A stretch of 54,802 bases of DNA from Novosphingobium sp. GTDB lineage: Bacteria > Pseudomonadota > Alphaproteobacteria > Sphingomonadales > Sphingomonadaceae. Position 1 is the first letter of the stretch, and the number at the start of each line of letters is the position of its first letter. The stretch lies in NCBI RefSeq assembly GCF_025351285.1, contig NZ_JANXWG010000034.1, positions 1 through 54,802 on the forward strand, read 5' to 3'. Both the position numbers and the translations under genes were made by a program. Below the pieces are notes generated by a model that did no database searches, was not told the origin of the DNA, and worked only from the letters and a program-made list of their open reading frames with translations. Shown here piece by piece: positions 22,415-32,676 of the stretch.

Positions 22415-23925
22415 ACCGACTCGACGCCTTGAAAGCATCTTTGGCACCGCAACCACCGCGCACGGGCGAGCGTGCGGCCAGCCGGGTCGAGAGCCTAAAG
22501 TCAGGTGCGTTCTGGAACCGTCTCGGCACGCGCTTCCTGCCATTTGCCGATGCCGCGACCGACGATCTGCCGCTGGCGCGCATCCTGCGCCTGTCGCTAT
22601 TCCAGGTCTCGGTCGGCATGGCAGCGGTGCTGCTGACAGGCACGCTGAACCGGGTGATGATCGTCGAACTGAACATGTCGGCCAGCCTGGTCGCGGCGAT
22701 GGTGTCGCTGCCGCTGCTGTTTGCCCCGTTGCGCGCGCTGATCGGGTTCAAGTCCGATCACCACGCCTCGCTGCTCGGCTGGAAGCGCGTGCCCTACATC
22801 TGGTTCGGCACGCTGCTGCAGTTCGGCGGCCTGGCGATCCTGCCGTTCGCGCTGCTGGTGATGACCGGCGGCGGAACCGGGCCGGCGTTGGTCGGCCAAT
22901 TCGGCGCGGTGGCGGCGTTCCTGCTGGTTGGCGCAGGGATGCACACAACGCAGACGGCCGGGCTGGCGCTGGCGACCGATCTCGCGCCCGATGAGGCACG
23001 GCCGCGCGTGGTCGCATTGCTCTATGTGATGCTGCTGGTCGGCACGATGATCAGCGCGATCGTGATCGGGCGGTTGCTCGCCGATTTCACCCCCACCAAG
23101 CTTGTCCAGATCGTCCAGGGCGCCGCAGCGCTGACGATGATCCTCAACGTGATTGCACTGTGGAAGCAGGAAGCGCGCAACCGCAATGCAACCGCGGCGC
23201 GCGAAGTCCAGCCGACATTCCGCGAGGTCTGGGCGGTGTTCATCGCGCGGCCCCGGACGATGCGGCTGCTGGTCGCGGTCGGCCTCGGCGCGGCGGCGTT
23301 CACGATGCAGGACGTCTTGCTCGAACCCTACGGCGGCCAGATCCTTGGCCTTTCAGTCGGGGCGACCACGTCGCTCACCGCGCTTTGGGCGGCCGGCATG
23401 CTGGCGGGCTTCGCCTATGCCGCGCGGCGGCTGGGTGAGGGCGGAGAGCCGCATCGGCTGGCCGGTTTCGGTGGCGTTATCGGGATTTGCGCGTTCCTGC
23501 TCGTGCTGTTCGCCGGGCCGCTGCACTCGGTCGCATTGCTCCAAATTGGCGCGACGCTGATCGGTCTGGGCGGCGGGCTGTTCTCGGTTGGAACGCTGAC
23601 CGCGGCGATGGCGATTTCCGACGAGGAAGCTCTGGATGGCCGCACCGGCCTTGCCCTCGGCGCCTGGGGCGCGGTCCAGGCCACGTGTTCGGGCCTTGCC
23701 ATCGGCCTTGGCGCATTCGCGCGCGATATCGTGTCGAGCGCTGCCCGCGCCGGCTATCTCGGCACGACGCTGGCCGATCCGTCGACCGGTTATGCCTTTG
23801 TTTACAGCATTGAAATTGGCCTGCTGCTGGTCACTCTTGTCGCTCTCGGGCCGCTGGTCCGAAGCGATGTTACCCGTCCCATCCCTGCAAACACGCGCTT
23901 CGGCCTCAGGGAATTTCCGATATGA
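22411..23925 (+). CDS. lhaA: LhaA (ORF477), PucC-family LH1 assembly protein
   Basis: Twelve-helix BCD-family membrane protein that supports LH1 assembly. Between bchM and puhA it occupies the conserved position of LhaA. Sequence marks are ILRLSLFQVSVGMAAVLLTG, TLNRVMIVELNMSASLVAAM, IGFKSDHHASLLGWKRVPYI and TMQDVLLEPYGGQILGLSVG. It is 504 residues. The second family member is at 8852-10201. The two share the LNRVM and QDxxLEP motifs but differ in their N and C termini. Confidence 0.93.
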   Translation: MNRLDALKASLAPQPPRTGERAASRVESLKSGAFWNRLGTRFLPFADAATDDLPLARILRLSLFQVSVGMAAVLLTGTLNRVMIVELNMSASLVAAMVSLPLLFAPLRALIGFKSDHHASLLGWKRVPYIWFGTLLQFGGLAILPFALLVMTGGGTGPALVGQFGAVAAFLLVGAGMHTTQTAGLALATDLAPDEARPRVVALLYVMLLVGTMISAIVIGRLLADFTPTKLVQIVQGAAALTMILNVIALWKQEARNRNATAAREVQPTFREVWAVFIARPRTMRLLVAVGLGAAAFTMQDVLLEPYGGQILGLSVGATTSLTALWAAGMLAGFAYAARRLGEGGEPHRLAGFGGVIGICAFLLVLFAGPLHSVALLQIGATLIGLGGGLFSVGTLTAAMAISDEEALDGRTGLALGAWGAVQATCSGLAIGLGAFARDIVSSAARAGYLGTTLADPSTGYAFVYSIEIGLLLVTLVALGPLVRSDVTRPIPANTRFGLREFPI

Positions 23926-23938
23926 AAGGGGAAATCTG

Positions 23939-24706
23939 ATGCATCCCATGGTCTCAACCGGGATTGATGTCGCCCTTCTGGTTTTCTGGGCGTTCCTGCT
24001 GTTTTTCGTCTGCCTGATCTTCTACTTGCGGCGCGAGGATCGCCGCGAAGGCTATCCGCTCGAAGACGAGGCGACCGGTCGGCTCGACACTCCAGGCGGC
24101 GTGCTGCACACCGCCTCGACCAAGTCGTTCCTGCTGCCCTTCGGCCATGGCACCGTCACCGCCCCCACGCAGGGGCGTGAGTCGGTCGACATCGCTGCAC
24201 GGCGGATCGAACGCTCCACGGGCGCGCCCTATGCGCCCACCGGCGATCCGCTGGCTGACGGCATCGGTCCGGCAGCCTGGGCCAATCGCGCCAAGCGCCC
24301 CGATCTCGATATGGAGGGCCATCCGCGCATCGTTCCGCTGTCGGGCGCAATCGGCTACAGCATCGCGCGCGGTGATGCCGATCTTTCGGGTTGGCCGGTG
24401 GTCGGCGCCGATGGTGCGGTGGCCGGGCACGTGAGCGAATTGTGGATCGACAAGGCCGATCGCCTGATCCGTTATATCCAGATTGAAGATGCAGGTGCGC
24501 CGTTGCTGGCACCGATGATGATGGCCAAAGTCGATCGCCGCCGGAGCCGCGTGGTGATCGATGCGCTCAATGCCGCGCAGTTCGCAGGCGTGCCTCGGCT
24601 CGAAGCCACCGACCAGATCACGCTCTACGAAGAAGAACGCGTTCAGGCCTATTTCGGCGGCGGCTATCTTTACGCCAACGCCGGCCGTCAGGAGCCATTC
24701 CTGTGA
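23939..24706 (+). CDS. puhA: Photosynthetic reaction centre H subunit
   Basis: Single-span subunit that caps the L/M core and channels protons to QB. The N-terminal helix VALLVFWAFLLFFVCLIFYL is followed by RREDRREGYPLEDE and a cytoplasmic PRC-barrel domain (RIVPLSG, GWPVVGADGAVAGHVSELWID). The start is ATG 23939 with AAAGGGG about 8 nt upstream; the frame is open back to 23636 inside lhaA. It is 255 residues, normal for PuhA. The stop overlaps the GTG start of puhB. Confidence 0.96.
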   Translation: MHPMVSTGIDVALLVFWAFLLFFVCLIFYLRREDRREGYPLEDEATGRLDTPGGVLHTASTKSFLLPFGHGTVTAPTQGRESVDIAARRIERSTGAPYAPTGDPLADGIGPAAWANRAKRPDLDMEGHPRIVPLSGAIGYSIARGDADLSGWPVVGADGAVAGHVSELWIDKADRLIRYIQIEDAGAPLLAPMMMAKVDRRRSRVVIDALNAAQFAGVPRLEATDQITLYEEERVQAYFGGGYLYANAGRQEPFL

Positions 24707-25341
24707 CCGAATACGAAATCGAACCGCTCCGCGGCCTGCCCGGCCTGCTTCCGGCGGGTGAGGAAATCCTCTGGCAGGGTTCGCCCGATTGGCGGATGCT
24801 GGCACGGACTGCCTACAGCACGCGGATCGTGGCGGGCTATTTCCTCGTCCTCGCCGCTTGGGCACTGGTAAGCGCGCTGGTGTGGCGCGGCGGTTTTCTC
24901 GGCGTGGAAATGACCGTCGGGCTGGGCGTGATCGGGCTGGCGCTGTTGCACGTACTGGCCTGGGCCTCGGCCCGGACGACGGTCTATACGCTCACCAACC
25001 GCCGCATCGTGATGCGCATCGGCATTGCTGTGCCCAAGTGTGTCAACCTGCCGCTGCGCACGATCGGCTCGGTCGATCTGGCCTGTCATGCCGATGGCAC
25101 GGGCGATATTCCGCTGGTCATCGCCGGGCCGGCCAAGCTGGGAATTCTTGCGCTGTGGCCCCACGCGCGGCCGTGGAAGATCGTCACGCCGCAACCGATG
25201 CTCCGCGCGATCCCCGATGCGCAAGCCGTCGCAGCCATGGTCGTTCAAGCCTGCCGCTCTGCCAGTCCCGAAGCTCGCGCCAGCATGGTCGAAACGCCGG
25301 CGCAGCCGGCTCCGGCGTTCGTTCAGGCTGTGGCAGCATGA
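24703..25341 (+). CDS. puhB: Photosynthetic complex assembly protein PuhB
   Basis: Membrane protein with a bacterial PH-like domain, needed for reaction centre assembly in Rhodobacter. LLPAGEEILWQGSPDWRMLA opens the protein. Three hydrophobic helices follow, then TVYTLTNRRIVMRIGIAVPK, the PH-domain core. It begins with GTG inside the puhA stop (GTGA) and ends overlapping puhC. It is 212 residues. Confidence 0.93.
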   Translation: MTEYEIEPLRGLPGLLPAGEEILWQGSPDWRMLARTAYSTRIVAGYFLVLAAWALVSALVWRGGFLGVEMTVGLGVIGLALLHVLAWASARTTVYTLTNRRIVMRIGIAVPKCVNLPLRTIGSVDLACHADGTGDIPLVIAGPAKLGILALWPHARPWKIVTPQPMLRAIPDAQAVAAMVVQACRSASPEARASMVETPAQPAPAFVQAVAA

Positions 25342-25847
25342 CCGCGCACAGCCATGCCGATATGCTGCCGCGCGGCACGTTGATCATCGCCGGCGCGCTG
25401 GTGACGTTCGCCTTCGCGGCGACGGTGGTGGTGCGCGTTGCGCATATCCCCGCGGCCGCTTCTCCTGCGGCCATGCGCGCAACCAACCATGTCGAACTGG
25501 TAGCGTCGCGCAACTTGCGCTTCATCGATCGCGCCGATGGTGCCGTGATCATCGAAGACGCCGACAAGGGCAATACCGCATCGGTGATCGAACCCGGCCA
25601 GCAGACCGGCTTCATCCGCGGCGTGATGCGCGGCCTGGCGCGCGAACGCAAAATGCGTGGGCTCGGCAACCAGCCGCCATTCAACCTTTCGCTGTGGCGC
25701 GACGGCGAATTGTCGCTGACTGACACTGTCACTGGCCGCTCGGTCGAACTGACAGCGTTCGGATCATCGAACCGCGCCTCGTTCATGGTCCTGCTGCCCA
25801 ATGCCCCGAAGCTTGGGGTGTCGAAGGTTGGGGGCGCGCTCTCATGA
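25338..25847 (+). CDS. puhC: Photosynthetic complex assembly protein PuhC
   Basis: Single-span membrane protein linked to RC-LH1 assembly. The chosen ATG 25338 overlaps the puhB stop; the frame is open upstream. It has 169 residues with one N-terminal helix (GTLIIAGALVTFAFAATVVV) and a periplasmic domain containing LRFIDRADGAVIIEDA, RGVMRGLARERKMRG and PFNLSLWRDGELSLTD, all typical of PuhC. It overlaps the next gene by 4 bp. Confidence 0.92.
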   Translation: MTAHSHADMLPRGTLIIAGALVTFAFAATVVVRVAHIPAAASPAAMRATNHVELVASRNLRFIDRADGAVIIEDADKGNTASVIEPGQQTGFIRGVMRGLARERKMRGLGNQPPFNLSLWRDGELSLTDTVTGRSVELTAFGSSNRASFMVLLPNAPKLGVSKVGGALS

Positions 25848-26140
25848 CCGCGCTGCGACGCACCCGTTTCGACACGCCCTGCACGATCGAGCTTGAACAC
25901 AGCGACGAAAACTTGTGCGCGCATGTCGAACTCGCCGGCGGCGTCACGGTTGGTCCCGGTGACAGGGTGCGCGTGCATGGCGCGCCTATCAGCGTCGATT
26001 TCGGCGAGCGCCGCGTGATCGAACGCATGGCCACGGTCGAACGCGCCGGCGCCATCGAGCGGCTGTGGACCAAATTTACCAGCCACTTCGAACTGGCTGA
26101 ACTCTATGAAGTCAGCTTCAGTCACGGGAACATGCCATGA
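25844..26140 (+). CDS. Conserved small PGC protein of unknown function (orf98)
   Basis: Soluble 98-residue protein between puhC and acsF. No motif I can name. It has a strand-rich centre ([20 protein letters not shown]) and an alpha-helical C-terminal half ([24 protein letters not shown]). Both ends overlap neighbours by 4 bp, so it is translated as part of the operon. Small proteins at this position recur in PGCs, which suggests an accessory role in BChl or RC assembly, but the sequence does not show which. Confidence 0.85.
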   Translation: MTALRRTRFDTPCTIELEHSDENLCAHVELAGGVTVGPGDRVRVHGAPISVDFGERRVIERMATVERAGAIERLWTKFTSHFELAELYEVSFSHGNMP

Positions 26141-27207
26141 ATGCGATGACCCAGATCAAGCCCGCCACGAACGGCGACCTGATGGCATCGGCTTGCAAGG
26201 ACACGATCCTCAGCCCCCGTTTCTACACTACCGATTTTGCGGCGATGGACCGGATCGACGTGTCGGGCGTGCGCAAGGAATGGGATGCGTTGATCGCCGA
26301 AATGGTGGCCGATCCCAACAAGCGCCATTTCAAGCGGACCGAAGCATTCGATGGCGTGATCGAAAGCCTGCCCGATGGCTTGCGTGAGGAATTCACCGAT
26401 TTCCTGGTGAGCTCGCTGACCTCCGAATTTTCGGGCTGCATCCTCTACGCCGAAATCGCCAAGCGGGTGACCAACCCCGATATCAAGCAGTTGTTCAAGT
26501 TGCTCAGCCGCGATGAAAGCCGGCATGCCGGGTTCATCAATGAAACGCTGAAGGACGCCGGTATCGGCATCGACCTGGGATTTCTTACCAAGGCCAAGAA
26601 ATACACGTATTTCCGGCCCAAGTTCATTTACTACGCGGTCTATCTCAGCGAGAAGATCGGGTATGCCCGCTACATCGCGATCTTCCGCCATCTGGCCAGG
26701 CATCCCGACCTGCGCTTCCATCCGATCTTCAACTGGTTCGAACAGTGGTGCAACGATGAATTCCGCCACGGCGAAGCCTTTGCAATCCTGCTGCGCACCG
26801 ATCCCAAGCTGCTGACGGGCGTGAACAAGCTGTGGATCCGCTTCTTCCTCGTCTCGGTTTACGCCACGATGTACGTGCGCGATCACAACCGCCCCGCGTT
26901 CCACAAGGCGCTGGGTATCGATCCGACCGAATACGATCATCATGTCTTCAACATCTGTTCTGACATCAGCCGGCAGGTGTTCCCGGTGGTGCTCGACAGC
27001 GACAGCCCCAGCTTCGCGGCAGGGCTTGAGCGGATGCGCCGTATTGCTGGGCAAATCGATGCCGCCAAGGCGCAGGGCGGGGTGGTCGGTGCGGTCAAGC
27101 GCATCGGGCTGATCGCTGCGGCCGGGCTGACTTTCGCCAAGCTCTATCTCACCCCCGTCAAGGCAAACGTTGCGCCGGCCACCGTGCGGTTGGTCCCGGC
27201 CTGGTGA
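26137..27207 (+). CDS. acsF: Aerobic Mg-protoporphyrin IX monomethyl ester oxidative cyclase
   Basis: Oxygen-dependent di-iron enzyme that closes the isocyclic ring to make protochlorophyllide. Iron-ligand motifs are [20 protein letters not shown] and [10 protein letters not shown]. It is 356 residues. No anaerobic BchE is present in the window, so ring closure here appears to need O2, in line with an aerobic phototroph. It overlaps orf98 and puhE. Confidence 0.97.
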   Translation: MNAMTQIKPATNGDLMASACKDTILSPRFYTTDFAAMDRIDVSGVRKEWDALIAEMVADPNKRHFKRTEAFDGVIESLPDGLREEFTDFLVSSLTSEFSGCILYAEIAKRVTNPDIKQLFKLLSRDESRHAGFINETLKDAGIGIDLGFLTKAKKYTYFRPKFIYYAVYLSEKIGYARYIAIFRHLARHPDLRFHPIFNWFEQWCNDEFRHGEAFAILLRTDPKLLTGVNKLWIRFFLVSVYATMYVRDHNRPAFHKALGIDPTEYDHHVFNICSDISRQVFPVVLDSDSPSFAAGLERMRRIAGQIDAAKAQGGVVGAVKRIGLIAAAGLTFAKLYLTPVKANVAPATVRLVPAW

Positions 27208-28007
27208 CGCTGCCACCGCTCCTGTTCGCGGCGCTGATGTGGTTCATCGGCACCGCCGCGATCGTGTGGCTCGACAGCCGCCCGCGCGCGACGTTCGGCC
27301 TGAGCCTGAAGCTCGCCGGCATGGCCGCCATCGCCGCCACCGCGCTGGTATGGTTCAAGGCCGACGATGCCACCCTGGGCGGTGCCTATACTGCGTTCGC
27401 AGCGGCAATCGTGATCTGGGGCTGGCACGAAATGAGCTTCCTGATGGGCGCCGTCGCCGGGCCGAACCACGCCGAATGCCCACCCGATGCTGCCGGCTGG
27501 CAGCGGTTCAAGGCAGCCACCGCCACCGTCATCCACCACGAACTGGCGATTGCCGCGACGGCGCTTGTGCTGTTCGGGGTCACCTGGGGCCAGCCCAATC
27601 AGGCCGCCCCGCTCACCTTCCTGCTGCTGTTCGTGTTGCGGCTTTCTGCCAAGTTCAACTTGTACCTGGGCGTGCCTAATCTCAGCGACGAGGTGTTCCC
27701 CGAGCATCTTGCCTATCTCAAGAGCTATTTCCGCAAGGCGCGCTGCAACGCGTTGTTTCCGTTCTCGATCGTGCTGGGCAGCGGCATCACCGCATGGGCC
27801 TGGATGGCATCGCAAGCCGCGCCGGTCGGCAGTGGTGCTTCGGCCAGCGGTGCGTTGCTGGCCGGACTGGCCGCGCTGGGCGTGATCGAACACTTGTTTC
27901 TGGTCCTGCCGCTGCGCGACGCCAAGATGTGGCAGTGGGCCTCTTCATCCTCAACCAAAGCGGCGAAAGCAGCCGTCGTCCGAATTAAAGCGGGGGAATT
28001 CGAATGA
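27204..28007 (+). CDS. puhE: PuhE (DUF3623) photosynthetic complex assembly membrane protein
   Basis: Multi-span protein of the PuhE family, conserved next to acsF in proteobacterial PGCs and required for normal RC/LH1 levels in Rhodobacter. Family parts are [38 protein letters not shown] and [15 protein letters not shown]. It is 267 residues with about seven hydrophobic stretches. Start GTG at 27204 overlaps the acsF stop. Confidence 0.92.
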   Translation: MTLPPLLFAALMWFIGTAAIVWLDSRPRATFGLSLKLAGMAAIAATALVWFKADDATLGGAYTAFAAAIVIWGWHEMSFLMGAVAGPNHAECPPDAAGWQRFKAATATVIHHELAIAATALVLFGVTWGQPNQAAPLTFLLLFVLRLSAKFNLYLGVPNLSDEVFPEHLAYLKSYFRKARCNALFPFSIVLGSGITAWAWMASQAAPVGSGASASGALLAGLAALGVIEHLFLVLPLRDAKMWQWASSSSTKAAKAAVVRIKAGEFE

Positions 28008-29224
28008 ACTACGAGGCATTTTTCGAAGCCGAATTGTCGACGCTCAAGGACGATGGGCGCTACCGCATATTCGCCGAGCTGGAACGCAAGGCGGGGTCAT
28101 TTCCGGCCGCGCAGCAATTCACCGGCGATGAAACGCGCCCCGTGACGGTGTGGTGCTCGAACGACTACCTCGGCATGGGACAGCATCCCAAGGTGCTCGC
28201 CGCGATGCACGAAACGCTCGATCGCTGCGGCGCCGGTGCCGGTGGTACACGCAACATTTCGGGCACGACGCACAGCCACGTCTTGTTGGAAGCCGAACTG
28301 GCCGATCTGCACGGCAAGGAATCGGCGTTGCTGTTCACCTCGGGCTATGTGTCGAACTGGGCCGCGCTCGGCACGCTGGGCTCGCGCATTCCGGGCTGCG
28401 TGATCCTGTCGGATGCGCTCAACCACGCTTCGATGATCGAGGGCATTCGCCATAGCCGCGCCCCGGTGCATAAGTTCGCGCACAATTCGCCCGAGGATTT
28501 GGATCGCCGGCTATCGCAGCTCGATCCCGCGCTGCCCAAACTGGTCGCGTTCGAGAGCGTCTATTCGATGGACGGAGACATCGCCCCGATCGCCGAGATT
28601 CTCGACGTGTGCGAAGCGCACGGCGCGATGTCGTACCTCGATGAAGTCCACGGCGTTGGACTTTATGGTCCGCGCGGCGGCGGCGTGGCTGAGCGCGAAG
28701 GGCTGATGGATCGCGTGACGGTGATCGAAGGCACGCTCGGCAAGGCGTTCGGCGTGATGGGCGGCTATATCGCCGCATCCACTGCACTGTGTGATTTCGT
28801 GCGCAGTTTCGCCAGCGGGTTCATCTTCACCACCGCGCTGCCACCCGCGCTTGCCGCCGGTGCCACCGCCAGCATCCGCCACCTCAAGGAAAGCCAGGCC
28901 GAACGCGAACTCCACCGTGATCGCGTCGCGCAAGTCCGTCGGCGGCTCGATGCACTGGGTATTCCCATGGTCGACAACCCCAGCCACATCATCCCGATCA
29001 TGGTGGGCGATGCGCACAAGTGCAAACGCATCAGCGACTGGCTGCTTGAGCATCACGGCATTTACCTGCAGCCGATCAATTACCCCACCGTACCGGTCGG
29101 GACCGAACGGCTGCGGCTCACGCCCTCGCCGGTCCACACCGACGCCGATATCGACCGGCTGATCCCGGCGCTCAGCGAGATCTGGTCGATGTGCGAACTG
29201 GCGCGCGGCAAGATGGCTGCTTGA
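28004..29224 (+). CDS. hemA: 5-aminolevulinate synthase
   Basis: PLP enzyme condensing glycine with succinyl-CoA, the entry step of tetrapyrrole synthesis in alphaproteobacteria. The PLP lysine is in [16 protein letters not shown] (Lys247). [17 protein letters not shown] and [17 protein letters not shown] are diagnostic of ALAS rather than AONS. It is 406 residues. It is the last gene of the bchF operon, so precursor supply is tied to BChl synthesis. A separate housekeeping copy may exist elsewhere in the genome. Confidence 0.96.
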   Translation: MNYEAFFEAELSTLKDDGRYRIFAELERKAGSFPAAQQFTGDETRPVTVWCSNDYLGMGQHPKVLAAMHETLDRCGAGAGGTRNISGTTHSHVLLEAELADLHGKESALLFTSGYVSNWAALGTLGSRIPGCVILSDALNHASMIEGIRHSRAPVHKFAHNSPEDLDRRLSQLDPALPKLVAFESVYSMDGDIAPIAEILDVCEAHGAMSYLDEVHGVGLYGPRGGGVAEREGLMDRVTVIEGTLGKAFGVMGGYIAASTALCDFVRSFASGFIFTTALPPALAAGATASIRHLKESQAERELHRDRVAQVRRRLDALGIPMVDNPSHIIPIMVGDAHKCKRISDWLLEHHGIYLQPINYPTVPVGTERLRLTPSPVHTDADIDRLIPALSEIWSMCELARGKMAA

Positions 29225-29232
29225 AGGAAGCC

Positions 29233-29263
29233 GAGGGGAGCGGGCTGACAAGGCGCTCCCCTC
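29233..29263. terminator. Strong hairpin after hemA
   Basis: GAGGGGAGCG (29233-29242) pairs perfectly with CGCTCCCCTC (29254-29263) around an 11-nt loop. It begins 8 nt after the hemA stop and 7 bp before the convergent DUF3422 stop. It can act as a bidirectional terminator, although no long T-run follows. Confidence 0.75.
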
Positions 29264-29269
29264 ACAGTG

Positions 29270-30523
29270 TCACTCGATGATGTGACGCCGTGTCCAGCGC
29301 AGGACGATGGCAACGCAGGCGATGACCACCGGCACGGTGATGGCCATCGCGATCTCGTGCGGGACGAGCGTCTGCGCGCCCAGCATGTAACCGATCAGCG
29401 CAACCGCGTAGTAGCTGATCACCACCACCGAGAGCCCTTCGACCGTCTGCTGCAGACGGAGCTGGAGATCGGTGCGGCGGTCCATCGATGTCAGCAGATC
29501 GCGGTTCTGCCGGGCCAGCGCGATGTCGATTCTTGTTCGCAGCAATTCGCTGGTCCAGGCCGCGCGTTGCGACAGATCATCGAGCCGCGCCGAGAATGAA
29601 TTGCACGTACGCACCGCGGGCATCAGCCGGCGTTCGGTGAAATCACCCAGCGTCTGGTAACCGCGCACTACGCCGATCTTCAGGCTGGCCAGCCGGTCGA
29701 CGCTCAATTGCGCGTAGGCCTGTGTCGCGCTCATCCGGTAGCGCGTTTCAGCGACAAGCCGCGCAAGTTCGGCCGACAGGAAGCTCAGCTCGTCAAGCAG
29801 GCGATCGTCTTCAGATGACCGTTCGGACACCGCCTGGGTCAGTTCGGACAAGCGCGTTTCAAGCCGGGTGACGGCCGGCGTAAGCCGTTGCGCAAGCGGC
29901 AGGCCGATCAAGGCCATGTTGCGGTAATTGCCCAGTTCCTGCAGCCGCATGATCAACTGGCCCGGCTCGTCGCGCTGCAAGCCGCGATCGTGGATCAGCA
30001 GCCGTCCATAGCTGTCGGCGTTGAGGCGAAAATCCGATGCGATCCGCGCCAGTCCGCCAGCCACGTCGCACACGATCGTCGCTTCGTCGGCGAACCACTG
30101 TTGCAAGTCCAGCGTCACGGGATCGAACGCATCGTCGGTCGCCACCGCGATCTGGGTCGAGCGGATGATCTGCCCGGGCATCCCGGCATAGACCCGGCCG
30201 CGCACTGGGTCGAAATCGGTCGGATCGAACAATTCTTCGGTCAGGCCAGGGCGCAACAAGGTGTAGGACGCGAATTCGGTGTGGCGTTCCCACACCAGCG
30301 TGATCCCGTCGATCGATAGGACGCCGTATTTGGCGGAGAGAGGGACGACCACTTCCGCACCGTTCATCAAATCTTCGATATGCGCGCGCGCGGCATCGGT
30401 CTGCGCCTCGTCCATCACGGTCAGGACTTGCATCATGCGGCAGGGCGCTGCAATTCGCGGCAGGCGCCGAACGTGCATCTCCGCCGAGAGCGAGGCGCGC
30501 AGCGGGTGGTCCTGGATGGTCAT
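29270..30523 (-). CDS. DUF3422 family membrane-anchored protein
   Basis: The 417-residue protein has a large soluble N-terminal region, a long helical or coiled-coil stretch (about 230-350), and two C-terminal hydrophobic segments (VVVISYYAVALIGYMLG; IAMAITVPVVIACVAIVL), the layout of the DUF3422 family. LSAEMHVRRLPRI, AKYGVLSIDGITLVWERHTE and YRMSATQAYAQLSVDRLASL are recognisable. Members are widespread in alphaproteobacteria; the function is unknown to me. It sits between hemA and pufC, isolated by terminators on both sides, so a direct photosynthetic role is not shown. Confidence 0.85.
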   Translation of the reverse strand: MTIQDHPLRASLSAEMHVRRLPRIAAPCRMMQVLTVMDEAQTDAARAHIEDLMNGAEVVVPLSAKYGVLSIDGITLVWERHTEFASYTLLRPGLTEELFDPTDFDPVRGRVYAGMPGQIIRSTQIAVATDDAFDPVTLDLQQWFADEATIVCDVAGGLARIASDFRLNADSYGRLLIHDRGLQRDEPGQLIMRLQELGNYRNMALIGLPLAQRLTPAVTRLETRLSELTQAVSERSSEDDRLLDELSFLSAELARLVAETRYRMSATQAYAQLSVDRLASLKIGVVRGYQTLGDFTERRLMPAVRTCNSFSARLDDLSQRAAWTSELLRTRIDIALARQNRDLLTSMDRRTDLQLRLQQTVEGLSVVVISYYAVALIGYMLGAQTLVPHEIAMAITVPVVIACVAIVLRWTRRHIIE

Positions 30524-30547
30524 GTAGGGCCGGCCTGTGACAAGCGA

Positions 30548-30581
30548 AAGCCCGCGTCGCCGATGGCGGCAGCGCGGGCTT
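30548..30581 (-). terminator. Terminator after pufC
   Basis: On the minus strand AAGCCCGCG pairs with CGCGGGCTT (9 bp), with an inner CGCC/GGCG stem. It starts 3 nt after the pufC stop and is followed by TTTCGCTT. It would close the bchC-puf transcript. Confidence 0.75.
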
Positions 30582-30584
30582 CGT

Positions 30585-31691
30585 TCACTTCTTGACGATC
30601 GCTGCCTGCGGACCGTTCATGGCGAGCGGCTTCACGGCGCCCGCAGCGGCGGGGGCCACGGCCGGGGCTGCGGCCATCACCAATGGCCCCTTCAGCGCGG
30701 GCGCCTGATCGATCATGCTGACCCCGCCCAGCGGCTTGTTCTGGCCCTGGTGGCAGGTGGTGCAGTTGACCTTATAGGGATCACCTTGCGGGCCCTTGCG
30801 ATAGGCGGGGAACACCGATGCCAGCGAACTGATATAAGTGTTGTTGACGTCGCGAACCATGCGGATGCCGTACCAGGCGGTCACGCGCTGGGGCCGGCTT
30901 TGGCTCCACGAAGCAAACGCCTGGGTGTTGTGACAGAACGTACAATTGACCCCCAGCGCCTTGCTCATGTGCATCATCAGGCCGTAAGTCTTCTCGGCGG
31001 TCTGCACCGATGCGCCGGTCATCCTGCCCACGGGCAAGGCGGTATGCGCATTGACCCGGATGTTCTTTGCGCCGGCCAGATAATCACCAAAGCCGGTGGT
31101 CGGCAGATCGGAATAAGCCGCGTCGGCGCTCAGCTCGTTCATGCCATAGCGATTGCCCCGGATCGAGTTCGGGTTCTGCGCGCCCGGCATTGCCCACTTG
31201 TTGGTCGGGACCGCATTGCCGCGGTGGCAGGTATAGCAGGTGACGCCCACATTCTGGACGTGCGGTGACCATTGCGAATTGATGGTCTGCGTCATCTGGA
31301 TCATGCGCCGCGCGACGATCTTGGTGTACTTTTCGTCCGAGGCCATGTTGGCCGGGTTGTGGCAATAGGCGCAACCCTGTTCGGGCGGTGCCACCCACTG
31401 GTTGATTTCCGCCATCAGGTGGTTGAACCGTTCGGCACTCACGCCGCCCAGGACCTTGACGTTCTGGTACGTTTGCCCGGCAGTCGGCCCGCCATCGGCC
31501 GGCAACGGGTAAGGCGCCGGCGGGATCGCCGCAGTCTTGACCATGTGGCGAACGTCGACGATCTGGTCGAGCCCGGCGCCGCGGTAACCGACTTGTGTCG
31601 ATTGCTTGGGACCAGGTTCGCAGCCGCCCAGCAGTGCGATGCCCATGCCGCCGATCGAGGCGAGGACGATGTTAGTCAGCACGCGGCTCAT
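30585..31691 (-). CDS. pufC: Tetrahaem reaction-centre cytochrome c subunit
   Basis: Periplasmic lipoprotein that re-reduces the oxidised special pair. Lipobox LLGGC places the lipid on Cys24. Four haem motifs are present: CAYCH, CYTCH, CTFCH and CTTCH. It is 368 residues, with an Ala/Pro-rich C-terminal tail after the last haem. Start ATG 31691 overlaps the pufM stop (ATGA). Presence of PufC implies docking of a soluble or tethered cytochrome, for which the lipoprotein at 6262-6825 is a candidate. Confidence 0.97.
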   Translation of the reverse strand: MSRVLTNIVLASIGGMGIALLGGCEPGPKQSTQVGYRGAGLDQIVDVRHMVKTAAIPPAPYPLPADGGPTAGQTYQNVKVLGGVSAERFNHLMAEINQWVAPPEQGCAYCHNPANMASDEKYTKIVARRMIQMTQTINSQWSPHVQNVGVTCYTCHRGNAVPTNKWAMPGAQNPNSIRGNRYGMNELSADAAYSDLPTTGFGDYLAGAKNIRVNAHTALPVGRMTGASVQTAEKTYGLMMHMSKALGVNCTFCHNTQAFASWSQSRPQRVTAWYGIRMVRDVNNTYISSLASVFPAYRKGPQGDPYKVNCTTCHQGQNKPLGGVSMIDQAPALKGPLVMAAAPAVAPAAAGAVKPLAMNGPQAAIVKK

Positions 31692-32662
31692 TTCGGCGCT
31701 CCCGGCAGGGTTGCTGGATCGATGACTCCCGTGCCCGGATAGCCCGGCGCATAGTGGTGCATCACCGCCCACATATACCAGTTGTCGACCACGGTGCCCG
31801 TTAGCAGGATGCCGATGCCGCCGGTCAGCGGGGTCAGCACCGCGAACCACCAGGCCCAGCGGTGGATCGATTCCATCGTGGCGTTGAAGCCCATCGTCCA
31901 GCGCCAGAACAAGGCGGCGCGTTCGGATGCCGTGCCGCGATCGGTAATCTGTTCGATTTCGCGCTCGCCACCGTAGCGGCCGACCGAAAGGATCGTCGCG
32001 CCATGCATCGCGAACAGCAGCGTCGATCCGTAAAGGAACGCGATCGAAAGGCAGTGGAACGGGTTGTAGAACAAGTTGCCGTAACGGATCGAGAATGCCG
32101 CGGTCCAGTCAAGGTGCGGGAAGATGCCGAACGGTACAGCTTCGGCCCAACTGCCCATCAGCATCGGGCGGATGAAGCCCAGCGTGATGATCAGGAAGAT
32201 ACCGGCACCGAAAGCCCATGCAACGTGCGTTCCCATGCCGAGCGCGCGCGCTCGGCGGAACGTGCGCAGCCACCACAGCAGCAGCGACGCGGTCATGCAG
32301 AAGCCGGCGATCTGCCACCAGCCGCCTTGGGCGAGTGGCACGAACAGCTTGAAGCCCCACTGCGGCCCCGGCGGTTCGAGCGCGAGCCAGGGCAGTTGGC
32401 GAACGAACTGGATCGGGTTCCAGTTGACGCTTGCCCACATGTTGAGCCCGATGATCTCGAACGAAAGGAAGGCGAAGATCAGCGAGGCCATGCCCAGCGT
32501 GCCGAGATAGACCGGCCCGATCTGGGCGTTGCCGAACGTGCCCATCAGGTAGTTGTAGAAACCCTTGCCCGTGCGGGTGAAGGTGGCATCGCGCAGCGGC
32601 GGTCCGGCTTCAAGCGGTCCGCGCAACTGCACCTGGGTGAACATATTTTGATAGCGTGGCAT
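31688..32662 (-). CDS. pufM: Reaction centre M subunit
   Basis: Five-helix core subunit binding half the special pair, QA and the iron. Ligand histidines are visible at 183, 203, 220 and 267, each one position from the Rhodobacter numbers, with a glutamate in GGERE near 235 as the iron ligand. Start is ATG 32662 ([13 protein letters not shown]); an upstream ATG at 32737 lies in pufL and is unlikely. It is 324 residues. It follows pufL after 14 nt. Confidence 0.97.
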   Translation of the reverse strand: MPRYQNMFTQVQLRGPLEAGPPLRDATFTRTGKGFYNYLMGTFGNAQIGPVYLGTLGMASLIFAFLSFEIIGLNMWASVNWNPIQFVRQLPWLALEPPGPQWGFKLFVPLAQGGWWQIAGFCMTASLLLWWLRTFRRARALGMGTHVAWAFGAGIFLIITLGFIRPMLMGSWAEAVPFGIFPHLDWTAAFSIRYGNLFYNPFHCLSIAFLYGSTLLFAMHGATILSVGRYGGEREIEQITDRGTASERAALFWRWTMGFNATMESIHRWAWWFAVLTPLTGGIGILLTGTVVDNWYMWAVMHHYAPGYPGTGVIDPATLPGAPK

Positions 32663-32676
32663 CAGACGAGCCCCCC

